A DNA stretch of 64,000 bases, taken from Botryotinia globosa (taxonomy: Eukaryota > Ascomycota > Leotiomycetes > Helotiales > Sclerotiniaceae). The notes under the pieces are model-generated. The model made no database searches and was not told the DNA's origin. It saw only the letters and a list, made by a program, of their open reading frames with translations. The stretch is from positions 2,380,001-2,444,000 of the forward strand of contig RCSZ01000008.1 of assembly GCA_014898425.1 (NCBI GenBank), written 5' to 3'. This document shows positions 48,569 to 60,959 of this stretch, in pieces. The position numbers and the translations under genes are program-made. Numbering within the stretch: position 1 is the first letter of the stretch; every line of letters begins with the position of its first letter.

Positions 48569-50849
48569 ATTTGAGGTCAGTAGGCTGAGAAGCTGGAGAG
48601 CCTGGAGGGGGGACTTTCTATTTGAGGTCTATGAAGTTAAAATGTGGGTTGGTTTTAGCTCTATGGAGATGGGTAAATCCTTTGTTCGAACTGTTTCAAA
48701 CTTTTCGAGGTGCGGGATTTTACAGTATTCACTTTCATTATCGTAATCAGTTGATTGTTTTCGGGGCGAAGACCTCGGATCTCGGGGCTATCATACCCGC
48801 GAGAAAAGGATGTCCCGTGAAGAGTATTCCATGGGAGCTGAGCACAAGGACTAAAAGTTACTCTTGCTATATCTGAAAATTGGGAGGTGTTTTGATTTCG
48901 ATCTGTATTAAGTTACCACCGCAGTCTAGTCTAGAACGGTGTGTTAAAAAAGGGGGGCAATATGAGACTGCCTATTGCACTGTCCTAGCTTTCTGATAAG
49001 TAACATCTCGGGAGGATATCTACGTACTGATTTACTTCATAAATATCAACAAAAAGTTTCTGTCCAGGCAAACATACAAGTGAATCATACCCGACCATAA
49101 CTGGGCCCATGCCTTCCTTAACCACCTTTCCGTTTGGACTTGAGAATTTTGTAGTTGTATTATCACAGTGTGTCGAAAGCCAGAATACTCCACTTCCGAG
49201 GCGGTTGAATGACATCAGAACACCTTTCTTCAATTTATGACCCTTGACTCTCCTTCTGCACTGGGATCGCAAGTATTTTGCCAGAACCGGTGCAGGACCC
49301 TTTGCGGTGAACAGGTAAATCTTTTCCATTGACTTGGTAACATTGATTCTTCGGCGTTGTTGTCGCTTTCCTTTCTCCTTCATCCTCCTTCCTTCATGAT
49401 ACTGTCCTGGCTAGGACCTTTTTCGTCCTCTCCGTAGCGTTCGCAATGCATGTCCGCTGGCATCGTCGGGAGAAAACACACAAGCCGAGGAAGTCAACAA
49501 TGAGCGGTATTCGCCATACCGAATACCAAGTGACTCCATCTCGCACAAAATGGAACTTCAGTGCAAGAAGGGTGGCTATTGTTTTCATTCATACCTCTGG
49601 GGTCTGGCGCTCATTCAGAGAGGATTGAATTCGACGACTGTGGATATCCAAGAGCTCTCCGTGTGAATTGCCTTTCCACAATGCAAAAAATCTTACCTTT
49701 ACTACCCCTAAAGAGAACCATGCGTGCGCGAATCCCCAGCTCATCCACATCACATTGTTTTCACCGCACTCATACACCTGAAACCTTCCAGTTCAACCCC
49801 CGAACATCATAACAAGTCTCTAGAATCTATATCACCTACTCAACACACGAAAACAACAAGATCAATCCAATTACCAACGTTCACAACATCATTTCCCTTA
49901 CCCTAGTTGCACCGGCTAGTCATAATTTATACAACAACAGTTCATTCGTCCTCCAAACCATAAAAGAACGATCACTTTGCAGCCCAAGCTAAAACTAAAA
50001 GACTCTCTTCCAGTGCATACAAAGGGTTTCAACCAAAAACAACCATCGCAGTCAAGATAAACTCATCACCCATAAACCAGTTCCCACACGTCGCCGGCAA
50101 AGAATAGCCGGAGCCCCTTGCAATAATCGGCTAATTTTCATTTCCCCATGGCAATCCACAACTCCATACCGGCTAATCCCCCACAAACCCCATCAAAAAC
50201 GTCATCTCCTATCCGGTACGCGTAGATTTTTTGAATGCCGGAGCGGATGGCATTTTGGAGGGGAGTTTCGAATTCCCACGCACGCAATTTGGAGGGGTTA
50301 TGATGTTTTTTATTCAACAGGGAATTTGGAGATTCGGATCACCGTTTTTTTACGGCTATGGTTAGATGTGGTGGATTAAAGCTGTCACTGTAATGGCGTG
50401 CTCAAATGCATGTAAGACTAAATATGAATTGTGATCCCACAATGATGTGTATTTACGAATTAGGTAGGTAACTTGTTGTATGTTTATTTAGTTTTATTTT
50501 TTTTGGCTGACAACTGTCTAGTAAGCTGAGTTACACACCATGCCGGAGCAGTAGCTGTGTATTCAAGCTGTAAGCCTACCAGTAGACTTGAGAGATGAGA
50601 ACAGGAGGAATTTCACTATCCGGAACTCCAGTTATGCTTTCATTCAATCATCCATCATCAACCACATGCCATCGTACCTTCATCTTCCACCAACACATTC
50701 GAATATGTACCAATCCCAAGCTGTGATATATGTGAAAATTACCTCCTAGAAACAACCATGGCGCGAATTCAATCAAGCGCAACTGGCGCAAACGCAAAAC
50801 GCAAGACCAAACAAGAAACATATGAGCACAAATGAACAAAAAATCAACT
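48569..50849. other. Intergenic tract with weak coding candidates
   Basis: Between the DUF3716-type gene and the 3' end of the bZIP gene. One minus-strand open frame (48985-49383) is listed separately. The plus strand at 49790-50150 is A/C-rich and leader-like, has four CGGCTA words and ends in an ATG at 50148 opening only 25 codons. Confidence 0.45.
48985..49383 (-). CDS. Hypothetical basic protein, 132 residues
   Basis: An uninterrupted ATG-initiated frame of 132 codons. The N-terminal third is very basic (KGKRQQRRRINVTK, then RSQCRRRVKGHKLKKG); the rest has a mixed, non-repetitive composition with three Cys. It shows no motif I recognise, no signal peptide and no membrane segment. An internal Met about 18 codons in is an alternative start. 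It is convergent with the DUF3716-type gene. The sequence looks more protein-like than other open frames in this gap, but chance cannot be excluded. Confidence 0.35.
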   Translation of the reverse strand: MKEKGKRQQRRRINVTKSMEKIYLFTAKGPAPVLAKYLRSQCRRRVKGHKLKKGVLMSFNRLGSGVFWLSTHCDNTTTKFSSPNGKVVKEGMGPVMVGYDSLVCLPGQKLFVDIYEVNQYVDILPRCYLSES

Positions 50850-52328
50850 TCAGGAGACAATTTGAGTTTCTGTTCCCACACCATCTTTGCGTTCCGCGCC
50901 TTTCCTGTCACCAGCATCCTTGTTGTACTTTTTCCATAATGCGGCAATATCTTCCTTGCTCTCATTCTTCTCCGTGATCAAGTTCTTCAGCCATTTGTTC
51001 TCGGTTTCTAATTGATTGATACGTCCTTCCAAAGCTGCAACTTTATCGCTCATAGCTTTCGCTGATTGTTCAAGAGCTTGCTCGCGTTGCTTCTTCTTAA
51101 CTCGGAAGCGAGCTGAAGCAGCCGTATTTCTTCGACGTTTGTCTTCTTCCGCAGCCATACGCGATGCATCTTCAAAGTCGGGGGATCGTCCATCAGATAA
51201 AGACTCAGCTTTGCGCTTTTCTCCAACTTGAGGGGAGACAAGGGCAGATGTAGGAGAGCCAGCGGATGAGGGAGGAGGATTGTAAATTTGATGGTTGGTT
51301 TGAATTGGATGAATTACCGGAGGCATGCCATCATGATTACCAAAAGTGGTAGGGTGGTTGTTGGTGAAGGTGTTGAAGTCTGAGAAATTGAAATCACCTG
51401 AATGGAGCATCATGATGTTAGCTTTGCCTGCTTTTTTGAAGAAGATGCTTGAGAAGGGAAATAAATGTGGAATTATGTTATAGATCTGCAGGTAGACTGC
51501 AACAAGCGACGGCAAACGGGTAAGAGACGAGGATTAGACCGGAGATACACTAATGACTTTTGGGAAGACAAAAGAGTGGAGCAATTATCGACAGCCCTAG
51601 TCATTGTTATATGACAACACGTGATATGTCGCCATTACTCGGTAATTGGGTGCGCTTACCAAGCAGCACAATGAAAGTGTTACAAAGCATGTAAGAAGGA
51701 AGGAAGGAGGGAAGGGTTCGAGGAACGTTGCAGAAAAGTAATGCAAGAGGATAAGAACTATACTCATCCTATGCAATCTAGGTGCACGTGGATATGTGCA
51801 GGTAATGGTATTGGCCAAAAGCTGACCAATGAAACTTCTCGAATAGAAAATTAATCAAAGCAGCCCATGTGAAAGGGTCCTATGCCGATTATTTTGACAT
51901 GATGTACACTTGTGCTTAGAAAGTGTGTCTAGTATCCGTCCACAAGATAGAGGGCAAACAGGTTCTCCCAAGGATACTGTGTAAGGAAACACAAGGAGAA
52001 AGGAGGAAGTCGTTATGATAGAAGTACAGAAGTTGGACAGCAAAACAGTGAAGAACTGGGGGTATCTCTAACCTGGAAGACTGAAATCTATGTCCTTCAA
52101 ATCCAAATCAACACTATCCGCAGTCGATTGTGCTCCAACTCCGTCAAAGTTTGGTGCCTGCAAGACCGAGTCGATGTCGTAAAATTCTGTGTTGGTGAAC
52201 ATAGCCAATTCATCGTCTACATTGTAGGTATCCTGATTGGAATTGTGTAGATCTTGTGGTGTTGGAATTGCGTTGAGATTCGCGATGTATTCCGATACAT
52301 TCGGACCCCGCCGACCATTGTATGCCAT
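50850..52328 (-). CDS. bZIP transcription factor, CYS3/MetR type
   Basis: Two exons on the minus strand, 52328-52073 and 51397-50850, join in frame (PG-DFNFSDF) to encode 267 residues. The N-terminal half is acidic and Asn/Asp-rich, typical of an activation region. The basic region is KRRRNTAASARFRVKKKQRE (about residues 176-195), with the N..ASARFR signature of the CYS3/MetR group. It is followed by a leucine zipper with LEGRINQLETENKWLKNL. In Neurospora and Aspergillus these factors turn on sulfur assimilation and are controlled by an SCF ubiquitin ligase. Whether this gene is that orthologue or a paralogue is not settled by the sequence. The single intron, 675 bp, is by far the longest here and could hold an internal promoter: an in-frame ATG at 51413 would give a 187-residue form lacking the acidic N-terminus. 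Confidence 0.85.
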
Positions 52329-54279
52329 CTTGAAGTATGTATTCGAGAATATGGAGTGATTTTCGTAGTCTTTTCGTCTCTATGATATTGATGTTGCAGA
52401 TGAATTCATTCGATGGAAGTTTTTGGAAGGGTTGGAAGGTGGGAGGTGATGAAAAAGTTATTCGAATTCTCTTCTTTGTTCTCCGAATTGCGCCCGAATT
52501 TTGGATGGGAAAAAAGGGACTAGATTGAATTGATTGTCTCGTAGGTCCGCGGATTCGAGGAATCGATGTGAATGATGGTGGATGTGATTTCCTTGAAACA
52601 AAATGTATGATGAATCCCTTCGGTTAGTATTATCTGGGGAGAAGAATTGGGGATTGAGTTGTCGAGTTGTCGAGTTGTCGAGTTGTTAAGTGGAAGAGAT
52701 AAATGCCGGAGTGATTACGGATTGTGGATTGTGGGTTTTGGTGGGTTTTCGAGAAGTCGTCTGGCTTGAGGATTGCCCCACTCTAGATTGATCGATTGAT
52801 GACAAATTTCAAAGCGTAAAGAGTAATAAAGAGTAATAAAAGAGCTGCTGCTATATATTATTCAGCAAGAAGATACACAAAAAGAGAGAGTAATTACGGA
52901 AATGGGGTTTTATGAGGTATGTACCTGGTAAAGAGAGAATAGAATGTATGTTTAGCTATTATTCGCTTTCAGATCAATCGACTTCTGTTATGGGAATTAT
53001 TTTCCAGACTCAATACAAGTAAAGTAAGTTGAAGGTCTCGCGAAATTTGGGGGGGGGGGGGAAGGTCGATGTATCTCTCTCCTCTTGTTGTATTGTATTG
53101 GTACTACATAAGGCGTGATTTACTATTCTCCCTAGGTAGGTACTCCGTCCCAGACTCCCAGACTCCTAGTCTATTCACCTCCTCTTGCTCTTTCTCTCCT
53201 CTTCACGGATTAGAGACAAAGTGCTTGATCAGTGATTGGGTAAAGTAACTAATCCCGATTCTTTTGTCATTTCATTCACAAAACTCACAAATCTTCACAA
53301 GATCAAGTTTTCTTTCATTCTGTCTTTCCGCCATTGAGCAGCAAATTGGCAATAGTAGGCTTGAGATTATGACGAGTCCATTATAGGTTGATTGTTTCTT
53401 TGAAATCCCTCGAGCCTCTCTTTATTGTTGGTCGAGCATTTCTCGCCTCTTTGACGTCCTTCTCTTACATGTATGTGTTGATGCCTCAAAATATCCTCGG
53501 GGTTTGAAAGAATCGGAGCTTTTATGGATATTCCCAAGATATCCCCATCCAATTACATGATCTCTCGTATTCCTATACTGGTGGTACATAATTTGTAAAG
53601 AATGTCATGCGGACTCCATTACACCGAGAGAATAGGAAGTTGCTGCTTTGATTAGTATTGTAAACTTTGGCCTCGGAAGTAGAATTTTTTGACCGAAATG
53701 CATTCTAAGGTTATTCACTATCAAGCGGCGCTGTCATTTCAGACGCTCTCAAGCTCAGAGAGGTTACATCTTCATGTAAAGAGGTCTGAGAGGCCGTGGC
53801 TAAAGCTCCCGAGGTATCCGTATGGTGGGTCTAGAACAATCAATTTCTGGAAAATCTTGAGGCGGGTGATGAATCTATGATGAGATCTATTTTGGTCAAA
53901 ATTCATGTTGGTAACTTTTCTACATCTTGTCGTCCAAAGTCTGGGTTAGGTGACTCATCAGGTTGTAAAAGAAATTCAGATTCATTGTTGCTAAAATTTG
54001 AAATATAGAAGTAGGCAATTAATAACTCGGCTTGATGGGCCTATCTCCTCGTCGCCGCGTAAGACCTTATTCCCATTGCCCAACAAAAGATTCCCTCCAT
54101 GAAGAATAATTATGAAAATAAAATCAACGCCATAAATGTCAAATATGGATTCTACGGCCTGTGAAATATAAAGAACTGCTGATAAAATGCGAGAAAGAAG
54201 CTTGCAAACGTGTTCATCTCCCCAATGGTCCAACTCAGGTGGTGCACAATCCCAATGGCAAGACCACGATCCGAAATCA
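52329..54279. other. Intergenic tract upstream of the bZIP gene
   Basis: No gene supported. It includes the likely long promoter/5' UTR of the bZIP gene, a tandem TGTCGAGT stretch (52657-52685), a G13 run at 53049-53061 and a TACTCCGTC word near 53141. Confidence 0.5.
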
Positions 54280-57200
54280 CTAGTCTTCCATGTCATCACT
54301 GGTACCTTCAGCTTCTTCACTATCATCGCTGATATCGCCGACATTAATGTTGTCGCTGCTGTCACTATCATCACTAATATCATCATCCTCGCCGTTATCC
54401 TCACTGCTGTCGTCATCTGGCTTTGTCTCTGTCTTCACCGGGAGAAAACGATCCGCGGGCTCAGAAGCACCTCTAGCCCATGCCACTCCCAAGGCATCCA
54501 ACTGTACAGTCAGCTCTTTGCGTACAGTCTCCCTGACGTTCTCTCGGGTCTCGTCGTCCTTCGCGACTGCCCACATTATCATGTTTCTGATTTCTTCTCT
54601 GAGGTAGTGGGATGTGTCAGAATGCGCCTCTTTCAGTAACTCCTCAAGATTGGTCGTCATTTTATCCAATTTAGTATTGAGCAAATTCGACGACTCGCGA
54701 TACATAACTTCATTGCTTTTCTTAATGTGGTCGAGGAGGTGCTCTTTCATCCTGCCAAGAGCTCCCGTTTCTAGATAAATCATTTATTAGTGAATATGTA
54801 ATGGTTCCGGGAATCTGCTAATGCTTACTGGATTCCTGGCTACACTTTTCATATGCAGGGCGCATGTGATGCTGAATCAGTGGCTCAATTAGTCGGTGAA
54901 TTTCTTGTGCTTGACGTTGAGCCGAGCTCAAAGAACCGGATACTGCAGTCTTCGTCTTCTTTTCCAGGTAAGGTATCTTAGCCAAGAAATCAATTGGCGA
55001 TTTGGATGCGGAGGCTTCTGACATGATTTGAAGAAGAGGTCTTATGTCGGTTGAAAACCCTCTAATTGCTCTGACCAAGGCTCCAGCATACCTGTCGTGT
55101 ACGCTCTGCATTTGTGAGTTGAATACTTTATCCCAAGGCTGGGCGAGTTGCCCCCAGAACGGCTCTAAAAACACACCGGTCCAGTCATACCTGGCATTCT
55201 TCTTATTATTAAATTTGCCAAATCTGCGGCAGATAGCTTTCCAAGTCTGATAAGAAGTGTCTGCGTTCATGACTCTCTTACAAGCCTCCTCGGCCTTTTC
55301 TGTACTCGCTCGAATGCAACTTCGTAAAGTTGGAAGAATATCGGTCATGATAATCTCGCGGATACGCGATATTGCCATAGTCAAAGCATGACTGGATACC
55401 TACACTGAATTAGATACTTAAACCAATACGGGAACAGACAATACCTTGTGAAGAGTTTCCAACTTTTCCTCCAACATTGCATTAAGTTTGTGCGTTTGAG
55501 ACACGGACAAAGAGTTAGGCGAGTCGTTTTCGGCCCATGATTTAATACTCAACTTGAGCAGATTGAACTCAGTCAAGAAGGAGTCGGCTATCCTGGCGCG
55601 GACTGTCAGAGTAGATGCTGCTGCATACTCTTGTAGTTTGGGAATACATGTATCTTTGATCGTAGCAAATCCGTTTGACATTGGGTCTCGCTTGAAGCGC
55701 CCACAAAGTCTCTGGTACCCCTTAGAGGATACACAAAAGATTTGGAGCTGTTCAGTGAGACCTCCTGTATAGCAACCTTGCATTAGTTTCAAACGATCAC
55801 TGCGAGTATTGGAGTTGGAATACGTACTCTGGTACACCTGATGCTTACTTTCGGCTTCATCCTCATTTCCAAGCTGCCTCTCATCATTGGCATCATCGGA
55901 CATATCCTGCTTCAACTCTCGCAGCCCATTCTCGAAGTCTATCCTAAGATGCCCTTGAGTGTAATCGCTACGAGCTTGTGTACAGGCAGCTTTGATATCG
56001 TTCCTAATTGACTTGAGCATAAGTCGCAGACTCGTAAGTCTTCTTTCAAGTCTCTTCATGGCCTTGAAGCTATGAGTTTTCTTCTTGGTCAAGAGTCTTT
56101 TACTACATAACTGCATGTCTACGGACTTCGAATCACCCGATAGTTGATGTCCATCTCCTGTTCCGTCTTTTTTGGTATGTTTGCGCTTGCGTGGTGCAGA
56201 ATTGTCAGCTTTTGTCGATTCAACATTAGTCGAGAGTAACTTTAGCGCACGTTTTATTTTTTGGAGTTTAGTGGATTTTCGAGCCAATGCTTGCTGGCCA
56301 TCTTGTATTTCCTTCAAAATATCTGCTTCTCGGCCGAGAATATCCTTCAAATTCTTCTCACGGAGCTGCAATGACTCTATAACCTCCTCATTATTGATAA
56401 TGTCGGTCTTCGTCATGATGAACGTGACATATTTATCGTCGTACTTACCGTCCATAAGTAGTTGTCTTCTGAAGGATTTACCCATTAGGTCCTTGGCGAC
56501 CTGATCATCGATTGCACGAACTATATCAGCCACGATCCATACGTAAGTAAGTTTCTTGGAGTGATTTTCCGCAACCTGCGTTCGACCCGTGTTAGAGTCT
56601 CCCAGGCCCGGTAGATCGACCAATACGAGCCCATGACGAAGGATCTCAGCCTTTGTGTATATGCGAACACAACGCACCAAGGGCCAGTAGGATATCCCAT
56701 TTGAGGATTTTTGTTTGTTATTTGAATCGATGTATTTGTTGATCTCTCGTGAGAAGGGCTTGGCTTTGCGTTCTGAGATTTCCAAATGGCAATCCAGTAT
56801 ATTAGAGACGCCATCGATTTGGTCAAAAAGTTCTTGCGAAGTCATACCCCTGAGTTTGGAAAGAGTGACGCTAGGCCAAACTGCAGATATCTTGGCAAAA
56901 GCGGTGCTTGCCTCGCTACCAGATTTAACAGAAACATCTTCTCCTTTGGTGGCATTCTTTAGATCATCTAACAAGATGTCCATTTCCTCCTTCCATTCTG
57001 TTTCACTGATAAACTCTATTTCAGCGCGAAAGGCCTTTTCAGGATCATCCGAGTCATTCCATGATATTTCTGTGACAACAGACGTACTGGCACGCATGGC
57101 GTTTGCGGGGACTACCATTTCCTCATCAATGAGCGCATTGATCAGGGATGATTTGCCGCTACCGGTATATCCAAGAACCCCGACAAGCACACGAGGGCGC

Positions 57201-57552
57201 TTGATGCCACTGAGAATTTGTTCTGCAAGTATGCGACGTTAGTTGGATTCAATTACTCCATTCGGGGAAAAAATATACTCGTTTGATCTTGCCATGTTTT
57301 GAACTCAGGAAACATAGCGGTGTGCCCTGCCACGACATCTTCGGCCTTCTTTAAAAAGAGAATGCTGTCGTTGACAGCGTTTTCTTTCCTCACAACCGCG
57401 ATCGAATCACACTGGGCGGTAGCAAGATCTGCTCCCTCGCTCACCGTTGAGGCAGAATCATCAATCATTTCAGTTTTGATACCACTTTCTCTCAGTGAGA
57501 CCGCTGCATCAGCATCTGCTTCACCTTTTTGACTTGCAATTGGTTGACTCAT
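54280..57552 (-). CDS. Dynamin-family large GTPase, SLIP-GC-like
   Basis: Four minus-strand exons, 57552-57279, 57222-55445, 55399-54829 and 54770-54280, give 1037 residues. The G domain has P-loop GYTGSGKS (109-116), G3 motif DLPGLGD (about 294-300) and G4 motif TKTD (362-365). A long helical middle follows, interrupted by a Lys/Arg-rich segment APRKRKHTKKDG that could be a nuclear localisation signal. The C-terminus, about 45 residues, is almost wholly Asp/Glu/Ser. This arrangement resembles the nuclear GTPase SLIP-GC family, expanded and poorly studied in fungi. It lacks a PH domain and membrane segments. The function is not known in fungi; vertebrate SLIP-GC limits DNA damage in B cells. 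The start at 57552 is the first ATG; an upstream GTG is not used. Confidence is high for the GTPase family, moderate for SLIP-GC. Confidence 0.88.
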
Positions 57553-59411
57553 GGTCGTGTGAGATTGACCCACTTTGAAGTTAGCAGATCCAGCTCAACA
57601 AAATTATGTGAACTTGTGGAAGTTGAACGCGAACTGTAAAATAGTGATTCGATGAAAGTTGAGGGTGGTAATTAAAGAAAGAAAAGCTCGTAATGAACAA
57701 TGATGCAAGATGATGATTTGATGACGTTTCACTTACTGTGAGGAAAAAAGGATTATAAATTGTAGAAAACTGAGAGCGAAAGACAAGAACGCGTTTGGAG
57801 GGCTGTATGATTATGGTTAGGAAGGCTGAGCAGGAAGCTTTACCTTCGAAGGTGAGAATACTGCGTTTGAGACCAATTTAAAAATTAAAGCTATAGACCA
57901 AACCCTAAGAATCAATACACTTGCGATAAGAAACTTGCAAAGATTGAATAAGGGTCGACAATTTCGTGATAGAAACTAAAGAAAGTAGAAAGCTATACCT
58001 GGGTCGTTGTCGTGATGGTTTCGTTGAGAGTAACGGGAGTAAGAGAGTGAGACTAGGTCAGTTGAAGGGGATGCAGCTCGCTAGCGTGATCTTCAGAAGG
58101 GGAAAGAGCTCCTCGTCCATTATTGCGCGATTAGTTAAAGTGCCGAAATTACTTGCAGGAAGGCGTTCGATTTATAATTCTTAAGAAGCGATTTACGTTC
58201 AGGCGCTTGCTGTTTTCATTAGACCAAGACATTGAAGCTTCATTTCCATAACGAAACTTTTGACGGTATATTCATAATTTGGTCTAGAGTTTGTCATCTG
58301 TTATATTTGGATCGCCCGGAATGAGATGCACACTTGTCCATCTATCTCGCGGCAAACGTCTGATGCTGCACTTCATATACCGACTCAATATTGTCTGGTG
58401 AATTTCTTAGGGTGTTTTGTGCGGAGGGCATTAAAAGATCTCTAGAAGACGACAGACTTAACATCGAGCAATGGTCTAGGAAGTGCTATATTCCGAGAAT
58501 CTATGGAGGGTGCAAATTTTATACAGCTATTCACTTTCAACAGACAGAACATGACTCCTTTCCCGTACGTTGCCGCCATCTCTAATTCATAGATGACACC
58601 ACCATCAATTGGGAGGTCCCTAAAATCTAGTTTTCACGAATGACTTCACACTCTAGATCTATAGTATAAGAAGAGATGGCCGAAGCACACTATCCAAAGC
58701 CCTTGCACTTAGAGGAAGACTCTGACATAACAACCAAGGTGCCATCGCCATGTTAAAAGAACAAGGAAGAGTGTTATTATCCAGTGCTTTGCACATACCG
58801 GTACTCGGATCACTTTTTCCTCCACAATGTCCCTGAAACTCAGATAAGAGATGTCCCAAATATTGTCTACGGGCTGATCACATATGAAGATGGAAAGCCG
58901 GCTAGTCAAAGAACCCGACACAAGTACTTGGTCATAGTAGTGTATTGTTCTCACAAGACGTTTGAGGCCACTTCCTCGAACGCCGTTACAAAATCATCTG
59001 GGGTTCTCCATGACTGTTTTGGAACTACCTCGCAGTCTTGAGACTAGTGGACTTTACAATATTTCAGCCCATGAATGTCGACAGCTTTGAGGACATTTAT
59101 TGTGGCCTCATGATTGCACATTCAATGTTAACCATAAGTGGAGATATTGGCTTATTCGAAGCGGAAAAGCCATTAAATTGTATGCATTTTGTACTCCGCA
59201 CGTTGAGGGTCGGTATGATTGACTACTAGCGGTGCTAGTTCCACTAATACATCAGCTGATCGCGATGATTTCGCGACACACAACGCGACACACAATACTA
59301 AAACGCCACATCAAGAAAGATATCTGCGAATTAACGAAACCGATAATGAAGTTATAATTCAATTCTGGGATTTCTGTTGCTTGATTAGTATTCACCTTAT
59401 TTCTATCAATC
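57553..59411. other. Intergenic tract between divergent GTPase and CHL4 genes
   Basis: No supported gene in 1.86 kb. A C/A-rich stretch at 59220-59300 and the tract just before 59412 are the likely leader of the kinetochore gene. Short open frames at 57966-58184 and 58784-59041 lack recognisable motifs. Confidence 0.45.
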
Positions 59412-60959
59412 ATGGCTGCAGTATCTATACCGACTACCTCTGCGCTTCCTCCCTCCCAGCTTGTTCCTTCAACGCACCCCTCCGTACACAAACTTTTGTC
59501 CCGTCTTTCGCGACCTTCCCTACTCACCCTAGCCCTCGACTGGCTCGACGAACGTAATCAGATCAATACCGCGCCATATCTTCTCGAAGCCGAGGATTCT
59601 GCCTCAGATTATGCGCAAGATCTCTACCCACCTCATGCTACCCTTGACTCTCTCAGCGAACTCTATACTTCCTTTACAACACAAAAAGGCAGTAAGCGCG
59701 ATGTCCTTGATCGAATACTAGAGGGAGACTGGAGACATGGCATCACACTATATCAATTAGCCATGGCAGATATGCAATATCTTTATGATCATCCCACATC
59801 ACAGAAATGGACTGCCCTCAAAATTGTGCCGTTGTCATCTTCATCTCCCGACCATGAAGTTTCAAAGGAGAAAAAGAAAGATACAGCAATACCTCGATTC
59901 CATCCGTCGACATTTTTACAGAATTTACAAAAAGAGGTGCTACCAGATGTAAAAGCTCATTACAATCTCGATCGTCATGCTACTTTACCTTTACTACTTC
60001 TAAGAATCTACATACTGGATTCGCCATATAACACATCACTTGCGCTTTCATCGGGCTCTAACAAACCGAGCATGGCATTCGACTCTAGCAAGACATTTTA
60101 CATTGCTTTCCCAGATGCTTCGCCATATATTTATGTTTCATTGACTTCAACAGCAGGGAGCGCCAATGGAGCAACCGACACGAAGAGTCTACGGAAACTG
60201 ACACTGGATGGAATCCCTAAAGCATTTAGCAGGCCAAGAGAAAGGTACAAGTTAGCGAGTACTGGATTTTCCACGAAGAATTTGGAGGCGCTATGCGAGA
60301 GAAGGGGAGGAGGAAGGCATAACGCAGCAGGAGGTGCATGGGAAGTTTATGCAGGAGAAAATAAAAAGGACAATCCATTGAATCCGATATTACCAACAAC
60401 AGAGGACTCACCGACTGGGGAACAAGTGGAGAGCGTTAACAAAGAGAAAGCAATACCAAGAAATATGAAAAGACCCAGGGAAGACGATGCGCCAGAATTA
60501 GCAAAGAGACGAAAGAATGTTGCAAAAGCTCGTTTTGGAAACTCTGCAAAACCCAATGACGGAAAGGGCATTGAAAGACTCGATATTCGTGTCGAAGACC
60601 CTTTTCCTTCTTTTGCTTCCATGACACCTGAACCAGAAAACGAACTAATCACCGAGCGACAACGAGGGAAGAACAAAGGGCGAAGAAGTACTATTGAAGC
60701 TGAGTTTGATAGATTGAATAGAGAGGATAGTGAGGGAAGAAATGAAGCAGAAAGGGACGAAAGAGGGAGGGATGCGTGGAAGCCAGATATCAGAATAACA
60801 TTCCAGGGAACTCATGTATTTGCGGGGATCCGAGAATTGGTTGAAACAGGAATAGTGGACGGAGAGAAAATGCCAGGATGGATGACTGGCGAAGAGGGTG
60901 TTACTTTGGGAGTTGTGAGGAGGGGAAGGGTTAGGGGGTTCAAGGGAACTGGCGTCTGA
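59412..60959 (+). CDS. Kinetochore protein, CHL4/Mis15/CENP-N family
   Basis: Intronless, 515 residues from the ATG at 59412. Near the N-terminus is KLLSRLSRPSLLTLALDWLDE, the signature helix of the CHL4/CENP-N family. It is followed by a DRILEGDWRHGITLYQLAMADMQYL segment and the ALKIVPLSS strand. The C-terminal IRITFQGTHVFAGIRELVE strand-helix pair is also conserved. Residues about 340-480 are charged, low complexity and probably disordered. CENP-N binds the CENP-A nucleosome with CENP-L (Iml3) at the inner kinetochore. A single exon and 515 residues are usual for fungal homologues. The family is clear from these motifs. Confidence 0.9.
   Translation: MAAVSIPTTSALPPSQLVPSTHPSVHKLLSRLSRPSLLTLALDWLDERNQINTAPYLLEAEDSASDYAQDLYPPHATLDSLSELYTSFTTQKGSKRDVLDRILEGDWRHGITLYQLAMADMQYLYDHPTSQKWTALKIVPLSSSSPDHEVSKEKKKDTAIPRFHPSTFLQNLQKEVLPDVKAHYNLDRHATLPLLLLRIYILDSPYNTSLALSSGSNKPSMAFDSSKTFYIAFPDASPYIYVSLTSTAGSANGATDTKSLRKLTLDGIPKAFSRPRERYKLASTGFSTKNLEALCERRGGGRHNAAGGAWEVYAGENKKDNPLNPILPTTEDSPTGEQVESVNKEKAIPRNMKRPREDDAPELAKRRKNVAKARFGNSAKPNDGKGIERLDIRVEDPFPSFASMTPEPENELITERQRGKNKGRRSTIEAEFDRLNREDSEGRNEAERDERGRDAWKPDIRITFQGTHVFAGIRELVETGIVDGEKMPGWMTGEEGVTLGVVRRGRVRGFKGTGV

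Noticed and set aside
57966..58184. 72-codon basic frame between GTPase and kinetochore genes
   Set aside because: Begins with a non-ATG codon in practice and has no motif or splice context.
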